Shown here one piece after another: positions 8,178-16,022 of a DNA stretch of 48,638 bases. Source of the stretch: SIAJ01 sp036266155. Lineage in GTDB: Bacteria > Planctomycetota > Planctomycetia > Gemmatales > Gemmataceae. Every line of letters begins with the position of its first letter. Positions within the stretch are counted from its first letter, which is position 1. The stretch is taken from assembly GCA_036266155.1 (NCBI GenBank), contig DATANR010000344.1, forward strand, positions 1 to 48,638, read 5' to 3'. A program made the translations under genes and the position numbers. The notes beneath the pieces are model-generated. The model was not told where the DNA came from. It did no database searches and saw only the letters and a list, made by a program, of their open reading frames with translations.

Positions 8178-9743
8178 ATGAAGCTCCTCCTCATCCAGCC
8201 GCGCTTTCCGGAGAGCTTTTGGAGCTTCACCTGGGCCTTTCATTCGATCGCTCGCGATAAGCGGGCGGCGATATCGCCATTGGGACTGGCGACCCTCGCC
8301 GCTCTGACGCCGCCGAACTGGGTAGTCCGCGTCGTCGACGAAAATGTCGAGCCGATCCCGTGGGACGAGCCGGCCGACGTCGTCGGCGTGTGCGGGATGG
8401 CCGTGCAGTATCCGCGGCAGATCGAGATTTGCGAACAGTTCCGCGAACGCGGCTGCCACGTCGTGGTCGGCGGGCCTTATGCCTCGCTGTGTCCGGAGGA
8501 ATATGCCGACGTGGTCGACACCGTAGTCGCCGGGGAAGCCGAGTATACGTGGCCGCGGTTTTGCGTGGACTTTGAAAACGGGCGGCCGCAGGCACTCTAT
8601 CGCGAAACGGGCACTGTTGATTTGGCGGATAGCCCGGTGCCGCGGCAGGAGTTGCTCAAGCTGTCGCTCTATCAATCGGTCGCGATCCAGTTCTCCCGCG
8701 GCTGTCCGTTCCGCTGCGAATTCTGCGACATCATCGTGACCTTCGGCCGCAAGCCGCGGGCCAAGACACTACCGCAGATGGAATGCGAACTCGACTTGTT
8801 GCGGTCGCTGGGCATTCGCAACGTTTTCTTCATCGACGACAATCTGATCGGCCACTTACCGCGTTGCCGGGAGTTGCTCGACTTTCTTAACGAATATCAG
8901 CGGCGGCATCGTTATCGCTTCACCTTCGGAGCCGAGGTCTCGGCCAACGTGGCGTCGCCGCCGGGCTTGTTGGAACAACTGCGTCGGGCGCGTTTCCAGT
9001 GGATCTTCATCGGCCTGGAGACGCCGAGCAAGGAAGCGTTACGGGAGACGCTCAAGGAGCAGAACAATCGGGCCGACCCGCTGGCCACGTTGAATGCCGT
9101 CTACGCGCACGGCATCGATGTGTACGCGAGCTTTGTCGTCGGCTTTGACGCGGATGACGCGACCATCTTCGATCGGCAGCGTGAGTTCATCGTGCGGTCA
9201 GGCATTGTGGTCGCATCGCTCGGGCTGTTGCTCGCGCTTCCGCGCACACCACTCTTTGAACGTCTTGGCCGCGAGGGCCGCCTGAAGCCGACGGCAGGCG
9301 ACCAACACCAGCTTTGGAACAATCTCATCGCGACCAACGTGGTGCCGCTGCGGATGACCGAGGACGAAATGCTTGACGGATTCCGCGACTTGATGGCGTG
9401 CGTGGCAAGCGACGAAGCCATTGCCGAACGCGTGCGAACCAAGCTCCGGCAATTCGGTCGGCCGCCGCTGACATTTGGCTTGTCTCCTTTCCGCATCTCG
9501 CAATACCTCGCGCGCTTCGTCTGGCGCGGCGTGCTGCCGGGCGGGCCGCGGCGCTGGGTCCTTGTCGCTCGCTCACTGTTGCCGGCCCTTCGCGATCCAC
9601 GCCTGGTGCCCTTTGCCATTCTGAACTGGACGTATGGGTTGGCCATTCAATCGTTCGTTCGAGAACATTTGGGACGATCTGAGCGGGAACCAGTCGAACC
9701 TGTTGAATCGGCGTGTTCTATAGTCGAGTGCCCGACCGCCTGA
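8178..9743 (+). CDS. B12-binding radical SAM protein with DUF4070-like C-terminus
   Basis: This 521-residue enzyme begins with MKLLLIQPRFPESFWSF and a B12-binding Rossmann domain (about residues 1-150, with ADVVGVCGMAVQYPRQ and HVVVGGPYASLCPEE). The radical SAM domain follows, with the cluster-binding CPFRCEFC (CxxxCxxC) near residue 180 and FIDDNLIG. The C-terminal region resembles DUF4070 proteins, many of which act on hopanoids or other lipids or are uncharacterised. The family performs methylations or rearrangements with SAM and often cobalamin; the substrate here is unknown. The ATG at 8178 begins the B12 domain; a GTG at 8163 would add five residues. It is followed after 36 bases by the vanadium-haloperoxidase-like gene on the same strand, so the two may be cotranscribed. 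Confidence 0.9.
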   Translation: MKLLLIQPRFPESFWSFTWAFHSIARDKRAAISPLGLATLAALTPPNWVVRVVDENVEPIPWDEPADVVGVCGMAVQYPRQIEICEQFRERGCHVVVGGPYASLCPEEYADVVDTVVAGEAEYTWPRFCVDFENGRPQALYRETGTVDLADSPVPRQELLKLSLYQSVAIQFSRGCPFRCEFCDIIVTFGRKPRAKTLPQMECELDLLRSLGIRNVFFIDDNLIGHLPRCRELLDFLNEYQRRHRYRFTFGAEVSANVASPPGLLEQLRRARFQWIFIGLETPSKEALRETLKEQNNRADPLATLNAVYAHGIDVYASFVVGFDADDATIFDRQREFIVRSGIVVASLGLLLALPRTPLFERLGREGRLKPTAGDQHQLWNNLIATNVVPLRMTEDEMLDGFRDLMACVASDEAIAERVRTKLRQFGRPPLTFGLSPFRISQYLARFVWRGVLPGGPRRWVLVARSLLPALRDPRLVPFAILNWTYGLAIQSFVREHLGRSEREPVEPVESACSIVECPTA

Positions 9744-9779
9744 CCCCCCAGGCCGGCGGGCGATCGGGACGACCCGTTG

Positions 9780-11024
9780 ATGTCCGGTACTTTGCTAATC
9801 TCAGTTACCCTTCTTGCCTCACCCGCACAGTCGTCCGCCAACGACGCAATTCTGGATTGGAATGAAGCCGCGTTGCAGGCGATCAAGGCGTCCAAGACCC
9901 CGCCGCCGCTCGCGGCTCGTCATCTTGCCATGCTGCACATCGCGATGGTTGACGCCATCACTGGCGTGCGACACACGTGCAAGCCGTTTGAAGTCGACGT
10001 GAGCTATCCAGCGGGCACGTCAGTCGAAGCCGCGGCATCGACGGCGGCGCATCGTGTGTTGGCCGAGTTATACCCGAATCGGACACGGCAATTCGATGCC
10101 ATGCTCGAACGGGAATTGGCAGCGCTTGGCGACGACGAGGGGGTCGAGCGCGGCGTCAAACTTGGCCGCTATGTCGCCAAGGAAATCCTGGCGTGGCGTT
10201 CCAACGACGGAGCGGATCGGGACAAGAAGTTTGCCGTGCGCAGCGGCACAGGCGAATGGCGGCCAACCCCCCCGGCATTTGCGAAGCCGCTCGCGCCTCA
10301 GTGGCCGGAAGTCACCTGCTTCGCATTACGCCGCGGCTTTCAATTTCGGCCCGACGGACCGCCCAAGCTCACGGACAAGGCATACACAATCGCATTTGAT
10401 GAAGTGAAGAAGTTCGGCGGCAAGAACAGCAAGGACCGTACGGCCGATCAAACCGAGATCGCACTGTTTTGGGCGGACGGCGAAGGCACGGTGACGCCGC
10501 CGGGCCACTGGAACCGGATCGCGCAGAAGATTGCGCGCGACCGCGGTTTATCTCTCGAAGAGAATGCGCGGCTTTTTGCGCTGCTCAACGTGGCGCTGGC
10601 CGACGTCGGCATCGCCTGCTGGGACTGCAAGTACCACTTCAACTTCTGGCGGCCAATCCAGGGGATTCGCGCCGCCGACACGGACGGAAACCCCGACACG
10701 GCCCCCGATCGCGAATGGGAGCCACTGCTCGTGACGCCGCCGTTCCCGTCGTACACGTCGGGTCACAGCAGCTTCAGTGGTGCAGCCGCCACAATCCTGG
10801 CGAGCGTACTGGGGTCCGACAAGCGGCGCTTCGAGACCACGTCCGACGGCTTGCCCGGCGTGATGCGACGATTCACGAGTATCTGGTCCGCGGCCGAGGA
10901 AGCGGGCATGAGCCGCATCTATGGCGGCATCCACTGGCAGTTCGACAACACGGACGGCCTGGCCGGCGGCAAGAAAGTCGCGGAGCATGTGCTCGAACAC
11001 TGCCTGAAGCCGGTACGGAAGTAG
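9780..11024 (+). CDS. Vanadium-dependent haloperoxidase-like PAP2 protein
   Basis: The 414-residue protein has an N-terminal hydrophobic segment that could be a signal peptide (MSGTLLISVTLLASPAQSSA) and the complete vanadate-binding set of vanadium chloro/bromoperoxidases: K284 and R291 in KYHFNFWRP, S327-G328-H329 in PSYTSGHSSFSG, and R379 with H385 in SRIYGGIHWQFDN. The K-to-R spacing of 7 and R-to-H spacing of 6 match those of fungal chloroperoxidase. Such enzymes oxidise halide with hydrogen peroxide; related PAP2 proteins are phosphatases, so activity is not proven. The ATG at 9780 is preferred over the TTG at 9777. The gene is close behind the radical SAM gene and is followed by a family A repeat that separates it from the convergent kinase gene. 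Confidence 0.9.
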   Translation: MSGTLLISVTLLASPAQSSANDAILDWNEAALQAIKASKTPPPLAARHLAMLHIAMVDAITGVRHTCKPFEVDVSYPAGTSVEAAASTAAHRVLAELYPNRTRQFDAMLERELAALGDDEGVERGVKLGRYVAKEILAWRSNDGADRDKKFAVRSGTGEWRPTPPAFAKPLAPQWPEVTCFALRRGFQFRPDGPPKLTDKAYTIAFDEVKKFGGKNSKDRTADQTEIALFWADGEGTVTPPGHWNRIAQKIARDRGLSLEENARLFALLNVALADVGIACWDCKYHFNFWRPIQGIRAADTDGNPDTAPDREWEPLLVTPPFPSYTSGHSSFSGAAATILASVLGSDKRRFETTSDGLPGVMRRFTSIWSAAEEAGMSRIYGGIHWQFDNTDGLAGGKKVAEHVLEHCLKPVRK

Positions 11025-11028
11025 TTTT

Positions 11029-11107
11029 GTTGGAGTCCCGCCTTTGGGCGGTCTTGGGTCGCTTCTTGCGGGGCGACGTGAAGACCGCTTAAAGGCGGGA
11101 CTCCAAC
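11029..11107. repeat. Inverted repeat, family A, complete copy with longer loop
   Basis: Arms 11029-11055 and 11081-11107 match over 27 bases with two differences, around a 25-base centre. It begins 4 bases after the haloperoxidase stop codon and ends 12 bases before the kinase stop, in a convergent intergenic space where a bidirectional terminator would be expected. Confidence 0.9.
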
Positions 11108-11119
11108 TTTCGCGATTTG

Positions 11120-13792
11120 CTAGGCCGCCACCTCACGCCCGCGCGTCGCCACGACGAAGCCATAGATGGCGAGTGCTGTCAAAAGCAGCAGCGTCGCCGT
11201 GCTCGGGATGCTGTACCACACGGACAAATCGAGCGCCATCGGCATGTTGACGATCAGCGTGCTGGCCAGTTTGCACGTCAAGAATGCCAGCACGCCCACG
11301 CGGAACAGCAGCACGAAGGCAAGCGAATAGAACGCAACCGCCGCCAAACCTTTCACCATCGGCGCTTCCGCGCCAACGAACATCGGCGCCGACAGAATGG
11401 CGACCGACAGCAACACCGCCAGCCAATCGCGGCGACAGGCAAGCCGGATCAGCATGAACAGGAAGAATTCGCGGATGCCAGTCAACAAGGAATAGCCGGT
11501 CAGCGTGAGCAGAATCCCCGGCCCCTCTGTAAACGGCGCATCCCAGACGATGCGGAATTCCGTCGGATAGCCGAGTCCACGGGCCGCGACCGTCAGCGCC
11601 AGTGCAATACCCTCGCCGACGACGCCGGCCAATAGGCCGATGAGCACGTCGCGGCCGACCCGTGGGTCGAACCAGCGTCCTTGCAGCAACCGATTCCAGC
11701 CGATCATGCCCCACGGCGTTCGACGGCGCACGAACGGTTCGAGCGCAAGGTAGGCCAACCAGACGGTGAGTGCATCCAAGAAAGTACGGCCGAGCATGCC
11801 AGCCAACATTGCTGACTCGTCGCCGAGATGGGCCACATGCTTGGCGGTGAACAGCCAGCCGAGCAGAGTCGCGATCGCGAAGGCGCCTGCTAACCGAAAC
11901 GCGCCAGACCGATCCGCCCGGCCGACGCGGCGATTGCGCCAAGCCAGGTACGCACCGGCGGTCAAGGCCGCGAACCCCAGGATGCCATAAAGGATGTCTT
12001 GCAACAGATCCGCGGTCTCCACTGGGCTTGCATCGAACGTGGTGCGATCGCGTGTCCCGGTCAATCCCATGTGGAAGTACACGGGCTGTCCGCGAAACGC
12101 GGCCGCCTCGATGCGGATCGACAGGTCGGGACGGTCGGGGTGGATGCCCTCCCAGGCCGTGGTTTCATCCGCGAATACAGGCGGCACGCGGCGCGGCGGG
12201 ACTGGTGTGAGATGTGCCGACTCGAGCCCTGCGGCTTCGAGGAGTTGATCCCACGGCGCACGAGCGGGCGCGTTCTCGGGCACAATGCGTGGCGAAATGG
12301 CGCGGAACTCGATGAGCCGGCCAGCGAGATCGAGAAACACGCACGTTTCACCGGGCTCGCGAACAGGCGGATTGCGCGGCGTGACACGGCCGGGCATCGA
12401 CCAGCCGGTGGCGTCGTTCGGCGCCAGTCGTTGCGTCAAACGCGTTGGCCGCTGGCGACGCCAATAGTACATCGCGGCCGGCCAACCGCGATCGATTCCT
12501 TCCCAGCGATGCGGCGTCGGGTCATTGTCGCGGAGAAGCTGCATCATTTCATCGTCCGTAACGATGCCCTGAGCACGGTCGCCCGGCGTGTCGCCATAGC
12601 CGAACTGCTTGGTTAAATTGCGTGCGCGCAAGTCCAATTCACGCGGCGACAGGTCTTGCGGAACGCGTCGAAACAGCGATGCCCAATCGTTGAGGGCCGT
12701 GTCGATCAGAAGGACAATCAACGTGCTCGCCAGCAGTGCGGCGGCGATCCGCCCGCTCAATCTTCCAGCGCCGCCGGCCGCGGCGACCAGCTTCGGCGAC
12801 GGTGTTTCACCAGCAGCGATCGCGGCGGCCAGGGGGTCGCCACCCGGCAAGCCAGCGAGAACTTCGGCCGCGGACCTTGGTCTATCCGCTGGGTCGTGCG
12901 CCAGGCACCGCAGGATCAGCCGTTCGACATCGGGATGAATGCCGCCCGCTACACTCGACGGGTGAGCGGGCGCGGCCTCTTCGTAGCGGCGAGCCAACTC
13001 ACCGACATCCGTCGCGGGAAACGCCCGCCGACCGGTGAACAACTCATAAAGCACCAGCCCGAGCGCAAACAAGTCGCTCTGCTCGTTGACGCCGCGACCG
13101 CTTAGTTGCTCGGGCGCCATGTAGAGCGGCGTCCCCGCCCTCGCTTCCACTCCCGCCACGCGCCGGGCGCCGATGGCTAGGCCAAAGTCGGTGAGGCGCA
13201 CACGGCCGCGACCATCGAGCATGACGTTCGCGGGCTTCAAGTCGCGGTGCAGAAGTCCCTGAGCGTGCACCGCCGCGAGGGCCGAGCAGAGCTCGCGAGC
13301 AATCTGCAAACCCTTCTCTTCCGGCAAGCGGCCGACGCGCAAGAGCAGCGAAGACAGGTCCTCGCCGTCGATGTACTCCATCGCCAGGAATGGTTGGCCA
13401 TCGTGGTCGGCGATGTCATACACCCGGCACACGTTCGGATGACTGACTCGGCGGGCAGCGGCTACCTCGTGGCGAAACCGGGCGAGCCGATCGGGCTCGC
13501 ACGCCACATTTGTGGGAAGAAACTTGAGCGCGACCGGCTGGCCCAGAGTCAGATCGTCGGCCCGAAAGACCTCACCCATGCCGCCCTTGCCGAGGATGGC
13601 GACGATGCGGAAGCGCTCGGCAATGACCTCGCCCAGTGCGAAGCGCCCATCGCTCGGCACCCAGATCGGCGCCTTCGGCGCTGGCGTGTAGGCCGCCGTC
13701 GATGCCGGGTCGCCCTCGATCGCCGTGCCGCAGCTCGGGCAAAAGCGGCAGTCGTCGCCGACCGGCTTTTCGCATGATGGGCAGGCACTCAT
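11120..13792 (-). CDS. Ser/Thr protein kinase with N-terminal zinc ribbon and multi-spanning C-terminus
   Basis: An 890-residue Hanks-type kinase. The N-terminus MSACPSCEKPVGDDCRFCPSCG is a zinc ribbon with CxxC pairs. The kinase domain (about residues 58-320) has GKGGMGEVFRA, the ATP-binding lysine in VALKFL, HRDLKPANVML and DFGLAIG, so it looks active. One hydrophobic helix near residue 350 leads to an extracytoplasmic-looking region of about 250 residues, and the last 270 residues hold several membrane helices with TGIREFFLFMLIRLACRR. That last block recalls CPBP-type membrane proteases, but I do not see their full catalytic set, so I leave it unassigned. The ATG at 13792 overlaps the nadD stop by 4 bases (ATGA), indicating translational coupling. 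Signal and target are unknown. Confidence 0.9.
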   Translation of the reverse strand: MSACPSCEKPVGDDCRFCPSCGTAIEGDPASTAAYTPAPKAPIWVPSDGRFALGEVIAERFRIVAILGKGGMGEVFRADDLTLGQPVALKFLPTNVACEPDRLARFRHEVAAARRVSHPNVCRVYDIADHDGQPFLAMEYIDGEDLSSLLLRVGRLPEEKGLQIARELCSALAAVHAQGLLHRDLKPANVMLDGRGRVRLTDFGLAIGARRVAGVEARAGTPLYMAPEQLSGRGVNEQSDLFALGLVLYELFTGRRAFPATDVGELARRYEEAAPAHPSSVAGGIHPDVERLILRCLAHDPADRPRSAAEVLAGLPGGDPLAAAIAAGETPSPKLVAAAGGAGRLSGRIAAALLASTLIVLLIDTALNDWASLFRRVPQDLSPRELDLRARNLTKQFGYGDTPGDRAQGIVTDDEMMQLLRDNDPTPHRWEGIDRGWPAAMYYWRRQRPTRLTQRLAPNDATGWSMPGRVTPRNPPVREPGETCVFLDLAGRLIEFRAISPRIVPENAPARAPWDQLLEAAGLESAHLTPVPPRRVPPVFADETTAWEGIHPDRPDLSIRIEAAAFRGQPVYFHMGLTGTRDRTTFDASPVETADLLQDILYGILGFAALTAGAYLAWRNRRVGRADRSGAFRLAGAFAIATLLGWLFTAKHVAHLGDESAMLAGMLGRTFLDALTVWLAYLALEPFVRRRTPWGMIGWNRLLQGRWFDPRVGRDVLIGLLAGVVGEGIALALTVAARGLGYPTEFRIVWDAPFTEGPGILLTLTGYSLLTGIREFFLFMLIRLACRRDWLAVLLSVAILSAPMFVGAEAPMVKGLAAVAFYSLAFVLLFRVGVLAFLTCKLASTLIVNMPMALDLSVWYSIPSTATLLLLTALAIYGFVVATRGREVAA

Positions 13793-14403
13793 GAAGCGGT
13801 CCGATAGAGCTTCTTCTCGTTGATGTAGACGCCAACGGCGTGCGGGACCTGGAACAGTAGGCTGCGTCCGTCCGCCGCCCGGCGACGCAGGTCGCGGCTC
13901 GCAATCTCGATTAGCGGAATCTCGACAGTCATCAAACGCACGCGCTTCGCCTCAATTGCGAGCGCCGCCGCAAGATCGGCGGCCGACCAGTTCGTGTACC
14001 CCGGCCGTCCGGCGGCGACGATGGTCGCGCGATCGACGACGCGCAACGGATCGTGCCAGGTCGGCAAATCACGCACGGAGTCGGCGCCGAGAATCAGGAA
14101 CCAATCGTTCTTCCGATGCGCAGTGTGCAAGACATCGAGCGTGTCGGCGGTAAAACTCGGGCCAGGACGGTCCTTCTCCAAAGACTCGACGCGGAACTTG
14201 TCCTCGTGGCCGGCGAGCGCGAGGGTCAACATGTCGGCCCGACGGTCGAAGGCTGTGATCGGCGCGTCGAGCTTGTGCGGCGGGCGGGCACTCGGAACGA
14301 ACCAGACCTGATCCAACTCGGCCTGTTCGCGCGCCTGCTCGGCCACGACGAGATGGCCATAGTGAACCGGATCGAACGTCCCGCCGAAGATGCCGACGCG
14401 CAT
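13789..14403 (-). CDS. nadD: Nicotinate-nucleotide adenylyltransferase
   Basis: NadD transfers AMP from ATP to nicotinate mononucleotide to make deamido-NAD, a step in NAD synthesis. The 204-residue protein starts MRVGIFGGTFDPVHYGHL, containing the nucleotidyltransferase GGTFDPVH motif, and ends with ASRDLRRRAADGRS followed by a VPHAVGVYI segment, the counterpart of the ISSTxIR motif and the C-terminal block of NadD. The ATG at 14403 is required for this N-terminus; the longer ORF to 14445 adds 14 unrelated residues. The stop overlaps the start of the zinc-ribbon kinase. The 360-base upstream region holds repeated TTGGCAATCT sites that may regulate it (14490-14536). Confidence 0.95.
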   Translation of the reverse strand: MRVGIFGGTFDPVHYGHLVVAEQAREQAELDQVWFVPSARPPHKLDAPITAFDRRADMLTLALAGHEDKFRVESLEKDRPGPSFTADTLDVLHTAHRKNDWFLILGADSVRDLPTWHDPLRVVDRATIVAAGRPGYTNWSAADLAAALAIEAKRVRLMTVEIPLIEIASRDLRRRAADGRSLLFQVPHAVGVYINEKKLYRTAS

Positions 14404-14489
14404 GAAGCCGCCCCTCCGTTTCGGAAAGTGTAGCGTTCCCAGCATCGAAGGGTGCGATCCAAAACGCTCAAACCCTGGCTAGAAGGCAG

Positions 14490-14536
14490 AGATTGCCAAG
14501 AGAGATTGCCAAACACATATAGGGGGTTGGCAATCT
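14490..14536 (-). promoter_or_regulatory. Repeated TTGGCAATCT sites with alternative hairpins upstream of nadD
   Basis: On the minus strand, AGATTGCCAA (14536-14527) is followed by two copies of its complement TTGGCAATCT (14512-14503 and 14499-14490), 13 bases apart. The first sequence can pair with either copy, giving mutually exclusive hairpins, and the two copies could also be tandem operator sites. The nadD start is 87 bases further. The role is inferred from position and symmetry only. Confidence 0.45.
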
Positions 14537-14648
14537 TAAACCGGAAAAACCGTATCGGCGGGATTATCTAGAAACGAGTTACGTCGAAAAAACGCAACGC
14601 GAAATTGTGGCGCCAGGAACCCCCGTTTTACGCTTGTGAAAGCCCGTG

Positions 14649-14672
14649 TGAAACGAATTCTGAAACGAATTC
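14649..14672. repeat. Tandem 12-bp direct repeat
   Basis: TGAAACGAATTC occurs twice head to tail without any gap, at 14649-14660 and 14661-14672. It is about 90 bases upstream of the small membrane protein gene and in the divergent region shared with nadD. It may be a binding site or a replication slippage product. Confidence 0.6.
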
Positions 14673-14763
14673 ATCGTATCGACTACCACCCCGACTGAGT
14701 GGACGCTCGCAAGGATTACCGTTTCTGCTTGTCCCCGCGGGAAAGGCCGGTCAGAATGCCGGG

Positions 14764-14976
14764 ATGTCAAATTGGTTCCGCAACCTCTCTATCGCGGGCG
14801 TTGTCATTTTCGCTGCCTTCGGGATCGTGCGGACATGGCAGATAGGTGGGACCGTTCTTTGGTCCATCGAACTGACCATGATGTATCTGTTGATGCCGAT
14901 TGCGTGGATTTGGATATTCGTTCCATCCAAGCGGCCGATGGATGGACCCGAAGCCGACTACGCCGATCCTGATTGA
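14764..14976 (+). CDS. Small membrane protein of unknown function
   Basis: A 70-residue product starting MSNWFRNLSIAGVVIFAAFG with two predicted membrane helices (about residues 8-25 and 35-52, the second including LLMPIAWIWIFVP) and a short acidic cytoplasmic tail (DGPEADYADPD). No family is recognised. The frame is open further upstream to 14605, but that segment lacks membrane or conserved character, so the ATG at 14764 is chosen; no convincing Shine-Dalgarno sequence is visible. It lies alone on the plus strand between nadD (divergent) and galT (convergent). The pattern of hydrophobic helices followed by an acidic end makes a real protein likely, but the evidence is limited to composition. 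Confidence 0.5.
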   Translation: MSNWFRNLSIAGVVIFAAFGIVRTWQIGGTVLWSIELTMMYLLMPIAWIWIFVPSKRPMDGPEADYADPD

Positions 14977-15052
14977 ACCCATTGACCGAAATGCATTTCT
15001 GCCTGCCGCTTTGCGCTACAGGGGCGAAATGCATGGCAGCGACTCACCCGGT

Positions 15053-16021
15053 TCACTTGCGGAGCAACTCGGCCGCCTGTTCGGGAAACATCGTGTTAAT
15101 GAGGAGGCCCGTGCCCCATTCCCAGCCAGCAGTTGTCGTCGTGCGGGGGAGGATTTCGATCCGCCAATGAAATGATTCGCCGCCGCGGAACGGCGCCGAA
15201 CGCACGATCAGATTGAAATCGGGCCCAGCGAAGGCGTGATCGATTCGGATCAAGAGGTCGCGAATTGTTTCGGTTAGTTCGGGCAACGTGGCGTCATCCG
15301 TCACTTCGAATGCGTGGGCGTGCGACTTCGGAACGATCCACGTCTCACCCGGAAAACGCGGTACGATGGGGCAGACGGCTGCAAAACGATCGCTCGCGAA
15401 GACGAAGCGCGGGCCGTGTCGCTCGCGTCCGAACCATTCGCATGTCGGGCAAGTTCCCGCGAAGCGGCTAACCTCGTCGGCGATTTGCGGTGGAACAAAC
15501 GTGATACCGATCAATTGCGAATGGCAGTGCTCGACCGACGCCCCTGCGGACGGGCCTTCGTTCTTGAACACTTGCGCGAATGCCAGCCGACTGTCGTCGC
15601 GCCAGAAGCGGAGCCGGTCACGCCAGGCGCGAAGCACTTCTGTTGCTTTATCGAGGGACAGATTGCGAAACGCCGTCTCGTGGTGCGAGCACTCGATGAA
15701 GACTTCGGCGACGCCAACGCCAGGCGAGCCGGGAGCGTTAGAGACCGGTGTTCCGCTTGCACCGGTCTCTAACGCTCCCGGCTCGCCTAGATCCATCCGC
15801 ACCGCCGCATAGCGATTGGGCACGACGCGAACGCGCCAGCCGGGGCCGTTCGGTGCGCTACCCGCCGCGCGATACGACAGCACCTCCGCTGGCGTTTCGC
15901 TTTCGTGGCCTTCGCAAAAGGGACATGCGACCGCCGACCGGATTGGCCGTTCGGCTCGATCCGGTGCGATAAGCACGTGCCGCCCGGTCAGCGGGTCGAA
16001 CCGCCATTCGGGCCTGGCCAT
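15053..16021 (-). CDS. galT: Galactose-1-phosphate uridylyltransferase with an in-frame palindromic insertion
   Basis: GalT exchanges UMP between UDP-glucose and galactose-1-phosphate in the Leloir pathway. The 322-residue protein opens MARPEWRFDPLTGRHVLIAP, has the zinc-binding CPFC (about residues 33-36) and CPTC, and a HIT-like active-site segment SVEHCHSQLIG. The usual triad is His-Pro-His; here it reads His-Cys-His. Residues about 79-101 (starting GEPGALETGASG) are encoded by a perfect palindromic element (15722-15788) inserted between the VVPNRYAAVRMDL strand and VAEVFIECSHHE, which are contiguous in ordinary GalT. The insert is in frame and the remaining motifs are intact, so the enzyme may still work. 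The ATG at 16021 is 1 base after the glgA stop, indicating a glgA-galT operon. Confidence 0.88.
   Translation of the reverse strand: MARPEWRFDPLTGRHVLIAPDRAERPIRSAVACPFCEGHESETPAEVLSYRAAGSAPNGPGWRVRVVPNRYAAVRMDLGEPGALETGASGTPVSNAPGSPGVGVAEVFIECSHHETAFRNLSLDKATEVLRAWRDRLRFWRDDSRLAFAQVFKNEGPSAGASVEHCHSQLIGITFVPPQIADEVSRFAGTCPTCEWFGRERHGPRFVFASDRFAAVCPIVPRFPGETWIVPKSHAHAFEVTDDATLPELTETIRDLLIRIDHAFAGPDFNLIVRSAPFRGGESFHWRIEILPRTTTTAGWEWGTGLLINTMFPEQAAELLRK
15722..15788. repeat. 29-bp perfect inverted repeat inside galT (family G)
   Basis: Arms 15722-15750 and 15760-15788 are exact reverse complements with a 9-base loop. The element is read through in the galT frame, with no stop codon, and adds about 22 residues rich in Gly, Pro, Ser and Ala. 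It resembles in principle the protein-coding palindromic elements described in Rickettsia, though the sequence is unrelated as far as I can judge. Confidence 0.95.
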
Positions 16022-16022
16022 G

